Positions 17,333-26,841 of a DNA stretch of 64,000 nucleotides are shown one piece after another. Position 1 is the first letter of the stretch, and each line of letters begins with the position of its first letter. The position numbers and the translations under genes are program-made. The notes beneath the pieces are model-generated. The model made no database searches. It worked only from the letters and a program-made list of their open reading frames with translations, and was not told the origin of the DNA. Origin of the DNA: CAVQSS01 sp963746605 (GTDB lineage: Bacteria > Desulfobacterota > RBG-13-43-22); the NCBI GenBank assembly GCA_963746605.1, contig CAVVCH010000016.1:1-64000 (forward strand). Direction: 5' to 3'.

Positions 17333-18676
17333 TTACGCCCGGGCGAGGTCTTTCAACTGTTGAACCTGGTCCCAGGAAAAAGGGTTCAGACAGGGGAAAA
17401 GGGAATTGTTGTGATACAGTGGTTCCTCCGCCAGGGGGAAACGGGAAACGGCGCAAGCCTCCTTCCAGAGAGTCGTCCCCGGGATGGGAGAATATTCGGC
17501 CAGGCGTGGTCGAAGGCCCATTTTTTTGATCTCTATAATGGAGTCGGCTATTTCCCTCAGGCTCTGCCCTGGCAGGCCCGCCAGCAGGTAAACCCCGATC
17601 TGCTCTCCGGAAAAACCGCTTTCCCTTAAGGCGCTCACTGCCCGCAGCAACGATCCCGGGTCGACCTTGCCGCCCCAGGACTCCTGCCGTTCCCAGTTGG
17701 TGGTTTCTACGCCCAGCCTGAGCGTTTTGAATCCGGCCCGGTAAAGCAGCCGGGCCCGGGATGGATCAATCTCCCGCACCTGAAGAGCATTCGGAGCGTG
17801 GAAGCGAAGGTCCCAACCTTCCCGAATGATCCCTTCCAATACCGGCCCTATTCGCCGCTCAAAATGGATCAACAGGGCATCGTCATAAAAAGCAAAGTCT
17901 TTCACTCCATGTCTTTGATGCCAGTGCCGAATTTCCTCGAGGATGTTTTCCGGAGACCGTTCTCGGAAACGAGGTTGCAAGAGCCGGGAAGCGCAATAGG
18001 GGCAGGCGAAAGGACAGCCCCGCGCGGTCAGCAAACAGACATAGGAAAGCTCCGGAAGCAGATCAAAAGCCGGGAAAGGAAACGTATCCAGGTCTTCCGG
18101 GTCGGGGGTCTTCATCGGGGTCCATCCGGTCAAGTTCTGCAATAATTTTAGAATTGCCCCCTCCCCTTCCCCGGTGATAAGATAATCAGCGCCGCTCCGG
18201 TTCTTCGCGTGATCGGGCAGCAAGCCGGCATAAAGGCCCCCCAGAACCAGCGGGGCGTTTGGGAAAACCTCTTTAACCAGGGAGACCGCCTCCTGAACCC
18301 CCGGATACCAGTAGGTCATCAGGGAAGTAACCAGTACGGCTTGAGGTTCCGGCATCCCCAACAGGGCATCTCTAAAAAGCCAGGGCGGGACCCCGAAGCG
18401 GTAGTAATACCTGGGAATCGCTTTTAACGCCTGCGGCCGATCGAGACGTTGCCGGAAGTAGGATCCGATTCCATAGCGCTTTCTCGGACTGGGGGAAAAG
18501 GATTCTCGGGCCCCGGGGAAATGGGGGTCCAGGGCATCCAGCCAATGAACCCGGTAACCGCCGGCCCGCAAGGCAGCGGCCAGATACAATAACCCCAATG
18601 GTTTGGCCCAGAGGTCAAAGGCGGAAAAATCCCAGAGAGGGGGATTGATCAACAGTATAGAGGGACGATCGTCCAT
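17333..18676 (-). CDS. B12-binding radical SAM protein
   Basis: 447 residues. The N-terminal cobalamin-binding Rossmann domain starts SILLINPPLWDFSAFDLWAK and includes VLVTSLMTYWYPGVQEAV and LVLGGLYAGLLPDH. The radical SAM cluster motif CxxxCxxC is in LLTARGCPFACPYCAS, near residue 220. Later barrel elements are FYDDALL, FKTLRLGVETTN and GVYLLAGLPGQS. It belongs to the large class that methylates or rearranges unactivated carbons in secondary metabolism, lipids or cofactors; the substrate is not predictable. It stands alone between a repeat and the divergent cca gene. Confidence 0.88.
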   Translation of the reverse strand: MDDRPSILLINPPLWDFSAFDLWAKPLGLLYLAAALRAGGYRVHWLDALDPHFPGARESFSPSPRKRYGIGSYFRQRLDRPQALKAIPRYYYRFGVPPWLFRDALLGMPEPQAVLVTSLMTYWYPGVQEAVSLVKEVFPNAPLVLGGLYAGLLPDHAKNRSGADYLITGEGEGAILKLLQNLTGWTPMKTPDPEDLDTFPFPAFDLLPELSYVCLLTARGCPFACPYCASRLLQPRFRERSPENILEEIRHWHQRHGVKDFAFYDDALLIHFERRIGPVLEGIIREGWDLRFHAPNALQVREIDPSRARLLYRAGFKTLRLGVETTNWERQESWGGKVDPGSLLRAVSALRESGFSGEQIGVYLLAGLPGQSLREIADSIIEIKKMGLRPRLAEYSPIPGTTLWKEACAVSRFPLAEEPLYHNNSLFPCLNPFSWDQVQQLKDLARA

Positions 18677-18753
18677 TGGATTTTAGACTTCGTGCTTAAT
18701 CCGAATTTCGGGCTTCAAATTTCGACCTACAGATCACGCCGGTTAAGACCATT

Positions 18754-20196
18754 TTGGAACAACACCCTATCTCACTAATCGATTTAAGAACCTGGATCAC
18801 CGGGGAACCGCTTTTCCAAACACTGCGGCAAACGGCCGATCGCTTGGGGTGCGCGTGCTACCTCACGGGCGGCCTGGTCCGGGACTGGTTCCTCGGGAGA
18901 CCAACCCGGGATATCGATCTGGCGGTTTCCCGACAAGCCCTGGAACTGGCTCAAGCGTTCGCCCAAGCCGCTCAGGGTACCTTCGTTCTCTTGAAGAAGG
19001 ACCAGGCTACGGCTCGGGTGGTCCTTCCCGGTCTTCAATTTGACTTTGCCGGTTTTCGCGCCTCCGGCCTTCATGAAGACTTAGGGGATCGGGATTTCAC
19101 CATCAACAGTCTGGCCTTGCCCTTAGCCCCGGCCTTCGGGCCCGATCCCTGGGAACCCATCGATCCTCTGAACGGAGCGGGCGACCTGGCTCAGGGAATC
19201 ATCCGTCAATGCGGCCCGAATAGCTTCAACCGGGACCCGTTGCGCCTGCTGCGAGCGTATCGCCTGAAAGCGCAGCTTGGCATGGAGATCGAACCGGAGA
19301 CCCGGCAAGGATTGAAAAAATGGGGTCCGGCCTTGAACCGATCGGCGCCTGAGCGTCAGCTTTATGAATGGGTCCAATTGCTTAGCCAGCCGACGGCCGG
19401 CCTCACCCTGCCGTTCATGAATGAAGACGGAATCCTGGATATCCTTTTCCCGGAGTTCCTCCCGCTGAAGAACACCCCTCAGAACAGCTTTCATCATTTA
19501 AATGTTTTCGACCATTCCTTGCTGGCTTTTCAACAACTGGAACAGCTCCTGACTCCTGACCATTCCTGGCCCTCCGGATTAACCGAGGCCATGGGCACCC
19601 GCCTGGAAAACGATGCGCAGCGAGCCTATTTGAAATGGACGGCCCTGGTCCACGACCTGGGAAAACCGGCCACTGCCGAACGAAGGGATGGCCGCTGGAC
19701 TTTTCATTCCCATGAGCAGTACGGCCAGGAACTGTTCCGTAATATTGCCGAGCGCTTCCGGCTGGGCCATCAGACCAGGGATCTTATGGTGCGGTTGATC
19801 GGTTGGCATATGCGCCCCTTTCATCTGTTGCAGGAAGAGACAAAAGGGAGAAGAACTCCCAGGGCCTTGCTCCGTTTGGTGAAGGAAACCGGCGATAATC
19901 TGAACCGTGTCTTTCTCCTGGCCCTGGCCGACTGTCGGGCGGCCCAGGGCCCGGACCACCCCCCCGATTCGGAAGACCGGCTTCTTCGATTATGGCAGGA
20001 GGCCCGACGAATGCGGGAGGAAATCATCATCCCTCTTTCGAGCGCCCCACCCCTGATCACCGGAAAGGATCTGATCCAGATGGGACTTGCCCCCGGCCCC
20101 TTATTCAAAGAGATTATCAGCCGGATTAAGGAAGAACAGTGGTCGGGAGCCATCGCAACCCGGGAAGAAGCCCTGGCCTGGATTCGGGCGAAATAG
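18754..20196 (+). CDS. cca: tRNA nucleotidyltransferase / poly(A) polymerase family with HD domain
   Basis: 480 residues. The polymerase beta-type head shows CYLTGGLVRDWFLGRPTRDI with catalytic DID (DIDLAV) and RDFTINSLAL. FNRDPLRLLRAYRLKAQLGM follows, and the HD domain is marked by WTALVHDLGKPATAE. It adds CCA to tRNA 3' ends or acts as a poly(A) polymerase; sequence alone does not separate these, but since tRNA-Phe here encodes CCA, a repair role is possible. Start is TTG 18754, as no ATG precedes the conserved region. Divergent from the radical SAM gene. Confidence 0.9.
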   Translation: MEQHPISLIDLRTWITGEPLFQTLRQTADRLGCACYLTGGLVRDWFLGRPTRDIDLAVSRQALELAQAFAQAAQGTFVLLKKDQATARVVLPGLQFDFAGFRASGLHEDLGDRDFTINSLALPLAPAFGPDPWEPIDPLNGAGDLAQGIIRQCGPNSFNRDPLRLLRAYRLKAQLGMEIEPETRQGLKKWGPALNRSAPERQLYEWVQLLSQPTAGLTLPFMNEDGILDILFPEFLPLKNTPQNSFHHLNVFDHSLLAFQQLEQLLTPDHSWPSGLTEAMGTRLENDAQRAYLKWTALVHDLGKPATAERRDGRWTFHSHEQYGQELFRNIAERFRLGHQTRDLMVRLIGWHMRPFHLLQEETKGRRTPRALLRLVKETGDNLNRVFLLALADCRAAQGPDHPPDSEDRLLRLWQEARRMREEIIIPLSSAPPLITGKDLIQMGLAPGPLFKEIISRIKEEQWSGAIATREEALAWIRAK

Positions 20197-20211
20197 AAAA
20201 AAATCTGGTTC

Positions 20212-20348
20212 AAACTCGAAATCCAAATTTCGAAATCCGAAACAAATTCAAATGATCAAATCTCAAAATTCAAAACATTTTTGTTTTGGTCATTTGGATT
20301 TTGGACCTTCGTGCTTGTTTCGGATTTCGTGCTTCGAATTTCGAGTTT
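20212..20348. repeat. long imperfect inverted repeat, TTCGAATTTCGGATTTCG family
   Basis: The left arm (AACTCGAAATCCAAATTTCG, with GAAATCCGAAACAAATTC next to it) is an imperfect reverse complement of the right arm (GTTTCGGATTTCGTGCTTCG, then AATTTCGAGTTT). The same right-arm words occur at 18686-18725 and 31310-31362. It lies after cca and before the convergent small gene. Confidence 0.7.
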
Positions 20349-20353
20349 AAGGT

Positions 20354-20503
20354 CTAGGGGTGCAACAAGGGGGGCGTGTAGTTAGGATCGGTCAAATAGC
20401 CGATACTCACGATTAAAACAAAAAGGACCCAGAAAATAATCGAAATAATCAACCAGTCCTGGGCGATATCAGCGGATTCATCGTTTCGGATTTCACTCAC
20501 CAT
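20354..20503 (-). CDS. 49-residue single-span membrane protein
   Basis: An ORF too short for standard calling: ATG 20503 to TAG 20354. Residues 1-15 are polar (MVSEIRNDESADIAQD), residues 17-40 form one transmembrane helix (WLIISIIFWVLFVLIVSIGY), and a short tail NYTPPLLHP follows. An AAAGGAAG box lies about 12 bases upstream of the ATG. The clean start, hydrophobic profile and charged head suggest a real small protein, possibly a subunit of a membrane complex. I do not recognise the family. It is divergent from ppdK. Confidence 0.55.
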   Translation of the reverse strand: MVSEIRNDESADIAQDWLIISIIFWVLFVLIVSIGYLTDPNYTPPLLHP

Positions 20504-20665
20504 GGGCTTTCGCTTCCTTTAGGGGTTCCGGGACAATAATCTATCCCCTTCTGAAAGTTCAACAAGATAATTGCATTATAGACAAAAATAAGTTAATAAC
20601 AAAGTCTTATTTAATGGTCAAGGACCAAACCCCAAACCATCCCCGGCTGCAAGGAGAAACGAATC

Positions 20666-23458
20666 ATGACCCGAAGAAAATTCGTGTTCGATTTTGAAGA
20701 AGGAGACGGCAAGAACAAACAACTCTTGGGCGGGAAAGGCGCCAACTTGTGCGGGATGACCCAGATCGGCCTGCCGGTCCCCCCCGGATTCGTTATTACC
20801 ACCGAGGCCTGCCTCAGGTATTTCGACGAAAATAAAAAACTGCCCAAGGGTCTGATGGAGGAAGTCCGGGTCCATATGGAGGACCTGGAGAAAAAGAGCG
20901 GGAAGGGTTTCGGCTCCAAAACCAACCCCCTGCTGGTTTCAGTCCGTTCAGGTTCGGCCATGTCCATGCCGGGCATGATGGATACCATTCTCAACCTGGG
21001 ATTAAACGACGAAACGGCCGAAGGCCTGTGCCAACTGACTAAAAACGACCGTTTCGTTTATGACGCCTACCGGCGTTTTTTACAGCTTTTCGGCAAAATC
21101 GCCCTGGGCATCGGAGATGAACATTTTGACCGGATCATGAACCAGAGCAAGGAACAAGCCGGGGTCCAGATGGATACGGAACTGCAAGTGGAACAATTAA
21201 AAGACCTGGCTCGGAAGTTCAAAAAATTGATTAAGGAAAAAACCGGGAAGGAATTCCCCAATGACGTGAACAAGCAACTGGAACTGTCCATCGAGGCGGT
21301 TTTCAGTTCTTGGATGGGCAAACGGGCCGTGGACTATCGCCGGGAATTCAACATCACCACCGATCAGGCCAATGGGACGGCCGTCAATATTGTGGCCATG
21401 GTGTTCGGGAACATGGGCGAGACCAGCGCCACCGGAGTGGCCTTTACCCGGGACCCGGGCACCGGAGAGAATTATCTCTACGGCGAATATTTAGTCAACG
21501 CCCAGGGAGAAGACGTCGTCGCGGGGATCCGGACCCCCAAACCCCTCCGGCAGTTGCGCAAGGAAATGCCGGCCGTGTACCGGCAACTGGAGGGCCTGCG
21601 GCACACCCTGGAAAATCATTACCGGGAAATCCAGGATTTTGAATTCACCATCGAAAACGGAAAACTATACTGCCTCCAGACCCGCCACGGGAAAATGAAT
21701 GCCTGGGCCGCGGTCCGGACTTCCATCGAACTGGTCCATCAGGGGCTCATCAATGAGGAAGAGGCCATCCTCCGGGTCAAACCGGAACACCTGGAACAGA
21801 TGCTGCACCCCCAGATCGATCCCAAATATAAGGGAGCACCTCTGGCCACCGGGATCAACGCCTCTCCCGGCGCGGCTTCCGGGAAAATCATCCTCGATGC
21901 GGACAAGGCCGAGGCCCAGGGCCAGTTGGGGGAACCGATACTCCTGGTTCGGGAAGAAACCAAACCGGAAGACATCCATGGTTTTTTTGCCGCCCGGGGC
22001 ATCCTGACCAGCCGCGGGGGAAAGACGTCCCACGCCGCGGTGGTGGCCCGGGGCATGGGCAAGCCTTGCGTCGCCGGTGTCGAAGCCCTGGAGATCGATA
22101 TGGGCAAACGGGAAGTGCACCTGGGCGGTCAGGTCTTTCGGGAAGGGGATATCCTGACCATCGACGGCTCCGCAGGGACCGTCTTTGCCGGGGAGGTGCC
22201 CACCGTGGAACCGGAATTCATGGATGAATTGCTGGAGCTTTTGGGCTGGGCCGACGACCAGAAATCTTTGGGGGTCATGGCCAACGCCGATACGCCGGAG
22301 ATGGCGCGAAAGGCCCGAAGCTATGGGGCCCAGGGTATCGGACTGTGCCGGACTGAGCGGATGTTCAATGCCAGCGACCGGCTGCCCATCGTCCAGCGCA
22401 TGATCCTGGCCACTAACCCTGAAGACCGGAAGAAAAGGGCCATGGAACTTATGCCCTTTCAAAAACAGGACTTTAAGGAAATTTTAAGGGCCATGGAGGG
22501 CCTGCCGGTGACTATCCGCCTGCTGGATCCTCCTATCCATGAATTCCTGCCCTCGGCGGAAGAGCTGATGAACGAAATTGCCCTGCTCAAGGATTTTTCT
22601 CGGGGCATCCAGACTATTTTTGAGCTTCCGGAAACCATCAAGATGCTCGATCCTAACCTGCACAAATACATCCCCTGGATCGAGGCCATCAGCCGGGAAT
22701 TGGCGGAAATACGGGAGAAGAAAATCGACGAAAATCTGATGCGTTTCAAAGAGGACACCTTAAAAAAGGTGCGGGCCGTGTCCGAAATCAACCCCATGCT
22801 GGGCCACCGGGGGGTCCGACTCGGCATCTCCTACCCGGAGATCTATGACATGCAGATTCAGGCCATTCTGGAGGCCTCGGCTGAACTGCTGAAGGAAGGG
22901 GTTGACGTGCGCCCGGAGATTATGGTTCCCCAGGTGGGCGTAGTCGAAGAATTGGCCTGGGTCAAAGACCGGGTCAACACGATCTATGAGGACGTCCGCA
23001 AACGCTACCAGGTGGAGATCCCTTATAAATTCGGGACCATGATCGAGGTGGTCCGAGCCTGCATGCGGGCCAACAGATTGGCCGAAATCTCCGAGTTCTT
23101 TTCCTTCGGAACCAACGACCTGACCCAGGCTACCTTCTCCTTCTCTCGAGAAGACGCCGAGCGAGAGTTTCTGCCCCTATATGACAAGTATCAGATTCTG
23201 CAGGACAACCCCTTTGAGACTCTGGATGAGGAAGGGGTCGGCCGGCTGATGATGATCAGCGTGGATTTCGCCCGCCAGGTCAAACCGGATTTAAAGATCG
23301 GAATTTGCGGCGAACACGGCGGGGACCCCCGGGCCATTTATTTTTGTCACAAAATCGGACTCAGCTATGTTTCGGCTTCCCCCCACCGGGTACCCATTGC
23401 CCGGCTGGCTGCCGCGCACGCCGTCTTGACCGCCCGCACGGCGGATAAGAGTCTGTAG
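20666..23458 (+). CDS. ppdK: pyruvate, phosphate dikinase
   Basis: 930 residues, close to the usual ~880-930. ATP-grasp domain: LLGGKGANLCGMTQIGLPVP and SGSAMSMPGMMDTILNLGLN. Swivelling domain with phospho-His: TSRGGKTSHAAVVARGMGKP. C-terminal PEP/pyruvate barrel: GIGLCRTERMF, MLGHRGVRLGISYPEIY and the catalytic Cys in ICGEHGGDP. It interconverts ATP+Pi+pyruvate and PEP+AMP+PPi, allowing gluconeogenesis or PPi-driven glycolysis in anaerobes. AAGGAG precedes ATG 20666. Complete and intact, unlike the shortened relative at 3234-4849 in the foreign segment. Confidence 0.97.
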   Translation: MTRRKFVFDFEEGDGKNKQLLGGKGANLCGMTQIGLPVPPGFVITTEACLRYFDENKKLPKGLMEEVRVHMEDLEKKSGKGFGSKTNPLLVSVRSGSAMSMPGMMDTILNLGLNDETAEGLCQLTKNDRFVYDAYRRFLQLFGKIALGIGDEHFDRIMNQSKEQAGVQMDTELQVEQLKDLARKFKKLIKEKTGKEFPNDVNKQLELSIEAVFSSWMGKRAVDYRREFNITTDQANGTAVNIVAMVFGNMGETSATGVAFTRDPGTGENYLYGEYLVNAQGEDVVAGIRTPKPLRQLRKEMPAVYRQLEGLRHTLENHYREIQDFEFTIENGKLYCLQTRHGKMNAWAAVRTSIELVHQGLINEEEAILRVKPEHLEQMLHPQIDPKYKGAPLATGINASPGAASGKIILDADKAEAQGQLGEPILLVREETKPEDIHGFFAARGILTSRGGKTSHAAVVARGMGKPCVAGVEALEIDMGKREVHLGGQVFREGDILTIDGSAGTVFAGEVPTVEPEFMDELLELLGWADDQKSLGVMANADTPEMARKARSYGAQGIGLCRTERMFNASDRLPIVQRMILATNPEDRKKRAMELMPFQKQDFKEILRAMEGLPVTIRLLDPPIHEFLPSAEELMNEIALLKDFSRGIQTIFELPETIKMLDPNLHKYIPWIEAISRELAEIREKKIDENLMRFKEDTLKKVRAVSEINPMLGHRGVRLGISYPEIYDMQIQAILEASAELLKEGVDVRPEIMVPQVGVVEELAWVKDRVNTIYEDVRKRYQVEIPYKFGTMIEVVRACMRANRLAEISEFFSFGTNDLTQATFSFSREDAEREFLPLYDKYQILQDNPFETLDEEGVGRLMMISVDFARQVKPDLKIGICGEHGGDPRAIYFCHKIGLSYVSASPHRVPIARLAAAHAVLTARTADKSL

Positions 23459-23473
23459 GGCTGACCAGGGGTA

Positions 23474-23501
23474 TTGGCCTTTGAAGCCGGCAAAAGGCCA
23501 A
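23474..23501. terminator. hairpin between convergent genes
   Basis: TTGGCCTTT (23474-23482) pairs with AAAGGCCAA (23493-23501). It sits between the ends of ppdK (plus) and the DUF3553-like gene (minus), so it probably acts for both, although the T tract is weak. Confidence 0.5.
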
Positions 23502-23508
23502 GAACGTC

Positions 23509-24363
23509 TTATTTATTGGGCCCAATGCCCCACATGAATGATTGGATATCGATCATATCCCTTGGTTTGAAATCCTTCAGCTCGGAGCGAAAATATTCGG
23601 AGAAATCCAAAACGGATCGATAGGTCTTCCAGTTCAAATCGGGGCGGTAATTGATCTCGAAAGCGGATATTTCCGCGGCCAGTTGGGTGACGATGGGCTT
23701 CAAAAAAATATAGGTGTCAGGGAAGACGATAAAAAGAAAATAGGACAGGGTGGTCCATTTGGCCGCCTTGATACCCTCCAGGGTTCGGGCAAACGAGACA
23801 AATCGCTCCGCCATGTCCTCTTTCCCGTATAACAGGTGATACAGCTTTTCGGAAAATAACTCTCTATTTGTTGATTCTTTCAGGCCATTCTTTAACGCCA
23901 ATTTTTCATTAGGGAAAATCAGATTGGTGGCGTTCACCACTTTCAGGGCCCGCTGGCATATTTCCTCATAATTCTTTTGAGCCAGCAAGGCCTCCAGTTG
24001 CTCGGGGCCTATTAAACTCAGGGCCAGTTCATGGGCCGCCACCTTATGATTTCTTTCACCCTTCAGGTAGGCCGGATCATAAAATCCATCGGGATAGTCC
24101 TTTAAAAACATTTCCTTGGATGTTTGAAGGTTTTGGTACTTGCTGGCTCCGTCTTCCTTAATCGACAAATGATCCAATACCGGGTTCCTGGCTTCCTCCC
24201 CGGAAACCTTTACCGGCTCAACATATTTCAGTGAAAGCGTCTTTCGTCCATCCCCCGCAAAGAATATGCAGACCTTGTAGTCGCGGCTGTCCTCCAATAC
24301 TTTCCCCAGACCCCAGGCCGGCATGCCGGGGTGTTTTACCCTTTCGCCCTTTTTGTAGTCCAT
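23509..24363 (-). CDS. DUF3553-like domain protein, unknown function
   Basis: 284 residues. The N-terminus (YKKGERVKHPGMPAWGLGKV, then CIFFAGDGRKTL) matches the beta-barrel pattern of DUF3553 proteins. The remainder is helical (ALLAQKNYEEICQRALKVVN, FARTLEGIKAAKWTTLSYFL) and not recognised. No membrane span or signal peptide. AGGTGGAAAG precedes ATG 24363. The N-terminal domain also occurs in UvrD-type helicases, so nucleic-acid binding is possible but unproven. Confidence 0.65.
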   Translation of the reverse strand: MDYKKGERVKHPGMPAWGLGKVLEDSRDYKVCIFFAGDGRKTLSLKYVEPVKVSGEEARNPVLDHLSIKEDGASKYQNLQTSKEMFLKDYPDGFYDPAYLKGERNHKVAAHELALSLIGPEQLEALLAQKNYEEICQRALKVVNATNLIFPNEKLALKNGLKESTNRELFSEKLYHLLYGKEDMAERFVSFARTLEGIKAAKWTTLSYFLFIVFPDTYIFLKPIVTQLAAEISAFEINYRPDLNWKTYRSVLDFSEYFRSELKDFKPRDMIDIQSFMWGIGPNK

Positions 24364-24455
24364 CTTTCCACCTCATCCTTTTTAAATGATTAAGGGTCTG
24401 CGTTCCTGTACGAAATTCCGGATTTGCGGATTTCGGGTTCCGCCCCCCAAAAGAA

Positions 24456-24487
24456 AACCCTCCAGTTCGAATACGAACGGGAGGGTT
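24456..24487 (-). terminator. rho-independent terminator (minus strand)
   Basis: Outer arms AACCCTCC (24456-24463) and GGAGGGTT (24480-24487), inner arms GTTCG/CGAAC around AATA. On the minus strand the hairpin is followed by TTTTCTTTT. It lies downstream of the minus-strand gene at 24774. Confidence 0.7.
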
Positions 24488-24773
24488 GAATAGAAATTAT
24501 CGCATCCTGTTTGGAACGTCAATTCAGACGTATTTATAGTATAAATATAAGCCTTTAATTCATTAAGTCAAAAGGTATTTACTTCAAGGAGTCTCCCTTG
24601 CGGCGTTCCAAAGGGATTGATCAACTAAACTAATTGAATTTATTGCAATTATTAATTTTTTACGGCTTATTGGAATTTCTGCAAAGATGGAGGGACTTTC
24701 GGCGTATGTCGGCGTAAGCGAGTTAAAAAGAGTTAAGAATTGGGAATAGACTGCATCGTATTACTGATTCGGG
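24488..24773. other. AT-rich intergenic region
   Basis: No gene, RNA or clear repeat seen. It marks the left edge of the damaged accessory island and shows an AT-rich shift relative to the flanks. Confidence 0.3.
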
Positions 24774-25119
24774 TCAGCCCGGCTTTCGGGCTTTCCGGGC
24801 TCGAAACGCCGAATCATCCCCCAGATGAATGAAGATCCGGCCGCGCAGTTCTCCGTTTTCGATCACGGCCCACCCTCGGCCGCTGGCGGGATCCATTTCG
24901 TCTTGTCCCTCCCAGGAAAATTCGATCCGTGAACCCCGGTCACCGGTTTCCACCCGGCAATCCATCTCTCCCTGGACCGCTCCAAATTGAAAAAGCCCCG
25001 TGCCATTCTTTTTTGAACGTGAAGTGTCCGGGAACCTCCATATTGACGTACTCCTGGTCCCAGGCCTCCATCTCAATAATGGACCAGGTGCCGATAAAGG
25101 GGTTAATCTCTTTTTTCAT
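24774..25119 (-). pseudogene. small lipocalin-like conserved protein, 1-nt frameshift
   Basis: From ATG 25119 (GGGGAGG upstream) the product begins KKEINPFIGTWSIIEMEAWD and MEVPGHFTFKK. At a run of six T (25009-25014; A6 on the coding strand) the frame breaks. One A fewer continues into NGTGLFQFGAVQGEMDCRVE and FSWEGQDEMDPASGRGWAVI, ending RIFIHLGDDSAFRARKARK. The GTW start and beta-rich sequence suggest a lipocalin-like fold; such short proteins commonly lie in accessory regions, but the function is unknown. Total ~114 residues when repaired. Confidence 0.65.
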
Positions 25120-25156
25120 CGGTTATACCTCCCCTCACCAAATGAAATTCCGTTGT

Positions 25157-26006
25157 TCATTTTTTGGAATTACCCCCCGGGTCCTCCCTGCGGCTTTTCC
25201 CCGTTCTAATCGGCAGAGCGAGGGCGGGTCTTTTTCTCTCCTCCAACAAGTCCCTGGTCCGTTTAATCTCGGCAGCCAATTCCTTTTCATCAGGCAGGGC
25301 CGTTCGATACTCCGAGGCCATCACTTTGTTCGGCAGCCCTTCCAGGGCATACCGGGCCACAGCTTCGTCTTTCTGGGCGCAGAGAATCAACCCGACGGGC
25401 GGGTTTTCACCCTCATTGACCCAATGTTCGCGCGCATAGTTGAGATAGAGGTGCATCTGGCCGGCGTCGGCGTGGGTAAACCGGCCGATCTTCAAGTCGA
25501 TGATTACCAGACACCGCAGTCGTCGATGGAAAAAGAGCAGGTCCACCCGGTACCATTCATCCCCGATGCGCAGGCGCTTCTGCCTCGGCAAGGGATATTT
25601 CCCGAGACTGCGCCCGCAAAATGCCAGACGGCGTCTGGAAAATCATTGTGCTTGGGATGCCTCCCGATTCGCCAGACGCTGTCTGGCAAATCTCTTCCGG
25701 TTGATAGAGAAGGTAGAACTGGCGCATCTGCTGGAGATTCTGCCTGGAAACCCCCCGCCCAAAACGTTTGCCGAGATCGACAGACAGCCGATCGAGGAGT
25801 TCCTCTCCATACGCTGCTCGCTTCTCTCCCTTCTGCTCGGACTCCACGATGCGACGGCCCACCAACCAATAGGCCGCTGTCATGATGCTATTAACCGAAC
25901 GCGCCGCCGACCTCCTGGCCGTATCAATGACGTTGGAAATATCCCCGAGGATTGAATCGTAATGGCCGGCGGGGCCGCTGGTGCGTTTTGTCGGTTTAAT
26001 GGTCAT
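25157..26006 (-). pseudogene. YhcG/DUF1016-type PD-(D/E)XK nuclease, internally deleted
   Basis: The N-terminal part from ATG 26006 (ARSVNSIMTAAYWLVGRRIV, GKRFGRGVSRQNLQQMRQFY) is the DUF1016 N-terminal domain. The C-terminal part in another frame (IGDEWYRVDLLFFHRRLRCL, VIIDLKIGRFTHADAGQMHL) is the PD-(D/E)XK nuclease, with D in EWYRVDLLFF and DLK. About 100 middle residues normally present are missing and the frames do not match, so the gene is dead. The family is linked to DNA repair or phage defence. Confidence 0.8.
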
Positions 26007-26129
26007 AAATCCCTATCCCTGATAGGTGTAGCGCCACCCATCGAATGACCGCGGGAGGTGAATGCGGGAGCTATCGATCAAACCATATCGAGGACATCCT
26101 CGAAATGGCCCGGTCCTCAATTTCCTTTG
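26007..26129. other. short spacer in the eroded island
   Basis: No gene seen. Sits between two pseudogenes. Confidence 0.3.
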
Positions 26130-26594
26130 TCACCCCAATTCCCTCTCAAGGCAGGCAAGCAGTTCCAGACAAGCCATAATGGCCGCCACAGCCACACCAA
26201 GATGGATAGTCTGGCCGTCTGGATGCTGAGAAGCACCCAGCAGGCGTGCATCTGAGGCGTTCCCGAAGCAACGGCAATGAAGAACGCGGGCCGAGCTGAA
26301 CTCCTCTATGATTTTGGGAAGATGCGATCTAAGTCCCCTGAATATCTCTTGGTAATTCGTCGGATCATTTATAGGGAGTTCAATTACATGGACCCCGCTT
26401 CCGTGGTAAAGCTGATTGATGGCATCCCGGGTTTCCAGAGTTATTTTTTTAGTGCCCGATGTATCGAAAAGAAAGATATGGTCGAACGAGCGGGTGGTAA
26501 GGAGGGAAAGGATTGGTCCAGGCTGCTCTTCCTCGTCAACCAGTCCTTTAAAATAGGGGTCATGAAATCCGGTGAAGGTCAAGAGGACATCCAT
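26130..26594 (-). pseudogene. CARF-domain regulator fragment (RtcR-like N-terminus)
   Basis: From ATG 26594: MDVLLTFTGFHDPYFKGLVD, EEEQPGPILSLLTTRSFDHI, then GSGVHVIELPINDPTNYQEI. This is the first part of a CARF-type Rossmann domain as found in RtcR-like sigma-54 activators. Near 26280 the frame shifts: the neighbouring frame reads FFIAVASGTPQMHACWVLL, the conserved ligand-loop motif, and then homology ends. The AAA+ and HTH domains are gone. CARF domains sense cyclic oligoadenylate or RNA-end signals; this relic no longer can. Confidence 0.65.
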
Positions 26595-26644
26595 CGCTTT
26601 TTACCCGAGACAGAATTCATTAAAAGAAAGGTTTTTACACAGAT

Positions 26645-26815
26645 TCACAACTGTTCATCTCGAGGACCTGTACTCCGAACTTTTCTCCGAACCTCAATGA
26701 AACCATGCGGTTTGCAACCGAACGCTGATCGCCCGGAAATTCTGAGCGTCTTTTCAGTGAACTGTTGCAGTGAACAGGCTACCATCTCGGTCGTCTATAA
26801 AGTCAATCTCCAGTG
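26645..26815 (-). pseudogene. remnant of RecG-like/AlbA_2 regulator C-terminus
   Basis: The minus strand reads LEIDFIDDRDGSLFTATVH, then KDAQNFRAISVRLQTAWF interrupted by stops, then GSEKSSEYRSS. This resembles the C-terminal end of ATP-binding AlbA_2/RecG-like transcription factors, which end in repeated EKSSE units. Only a fragment remains. Confidence 0.35.
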
Positions 26816-26841
26816 AACCATGGTCTACCGAACCGACCCCA

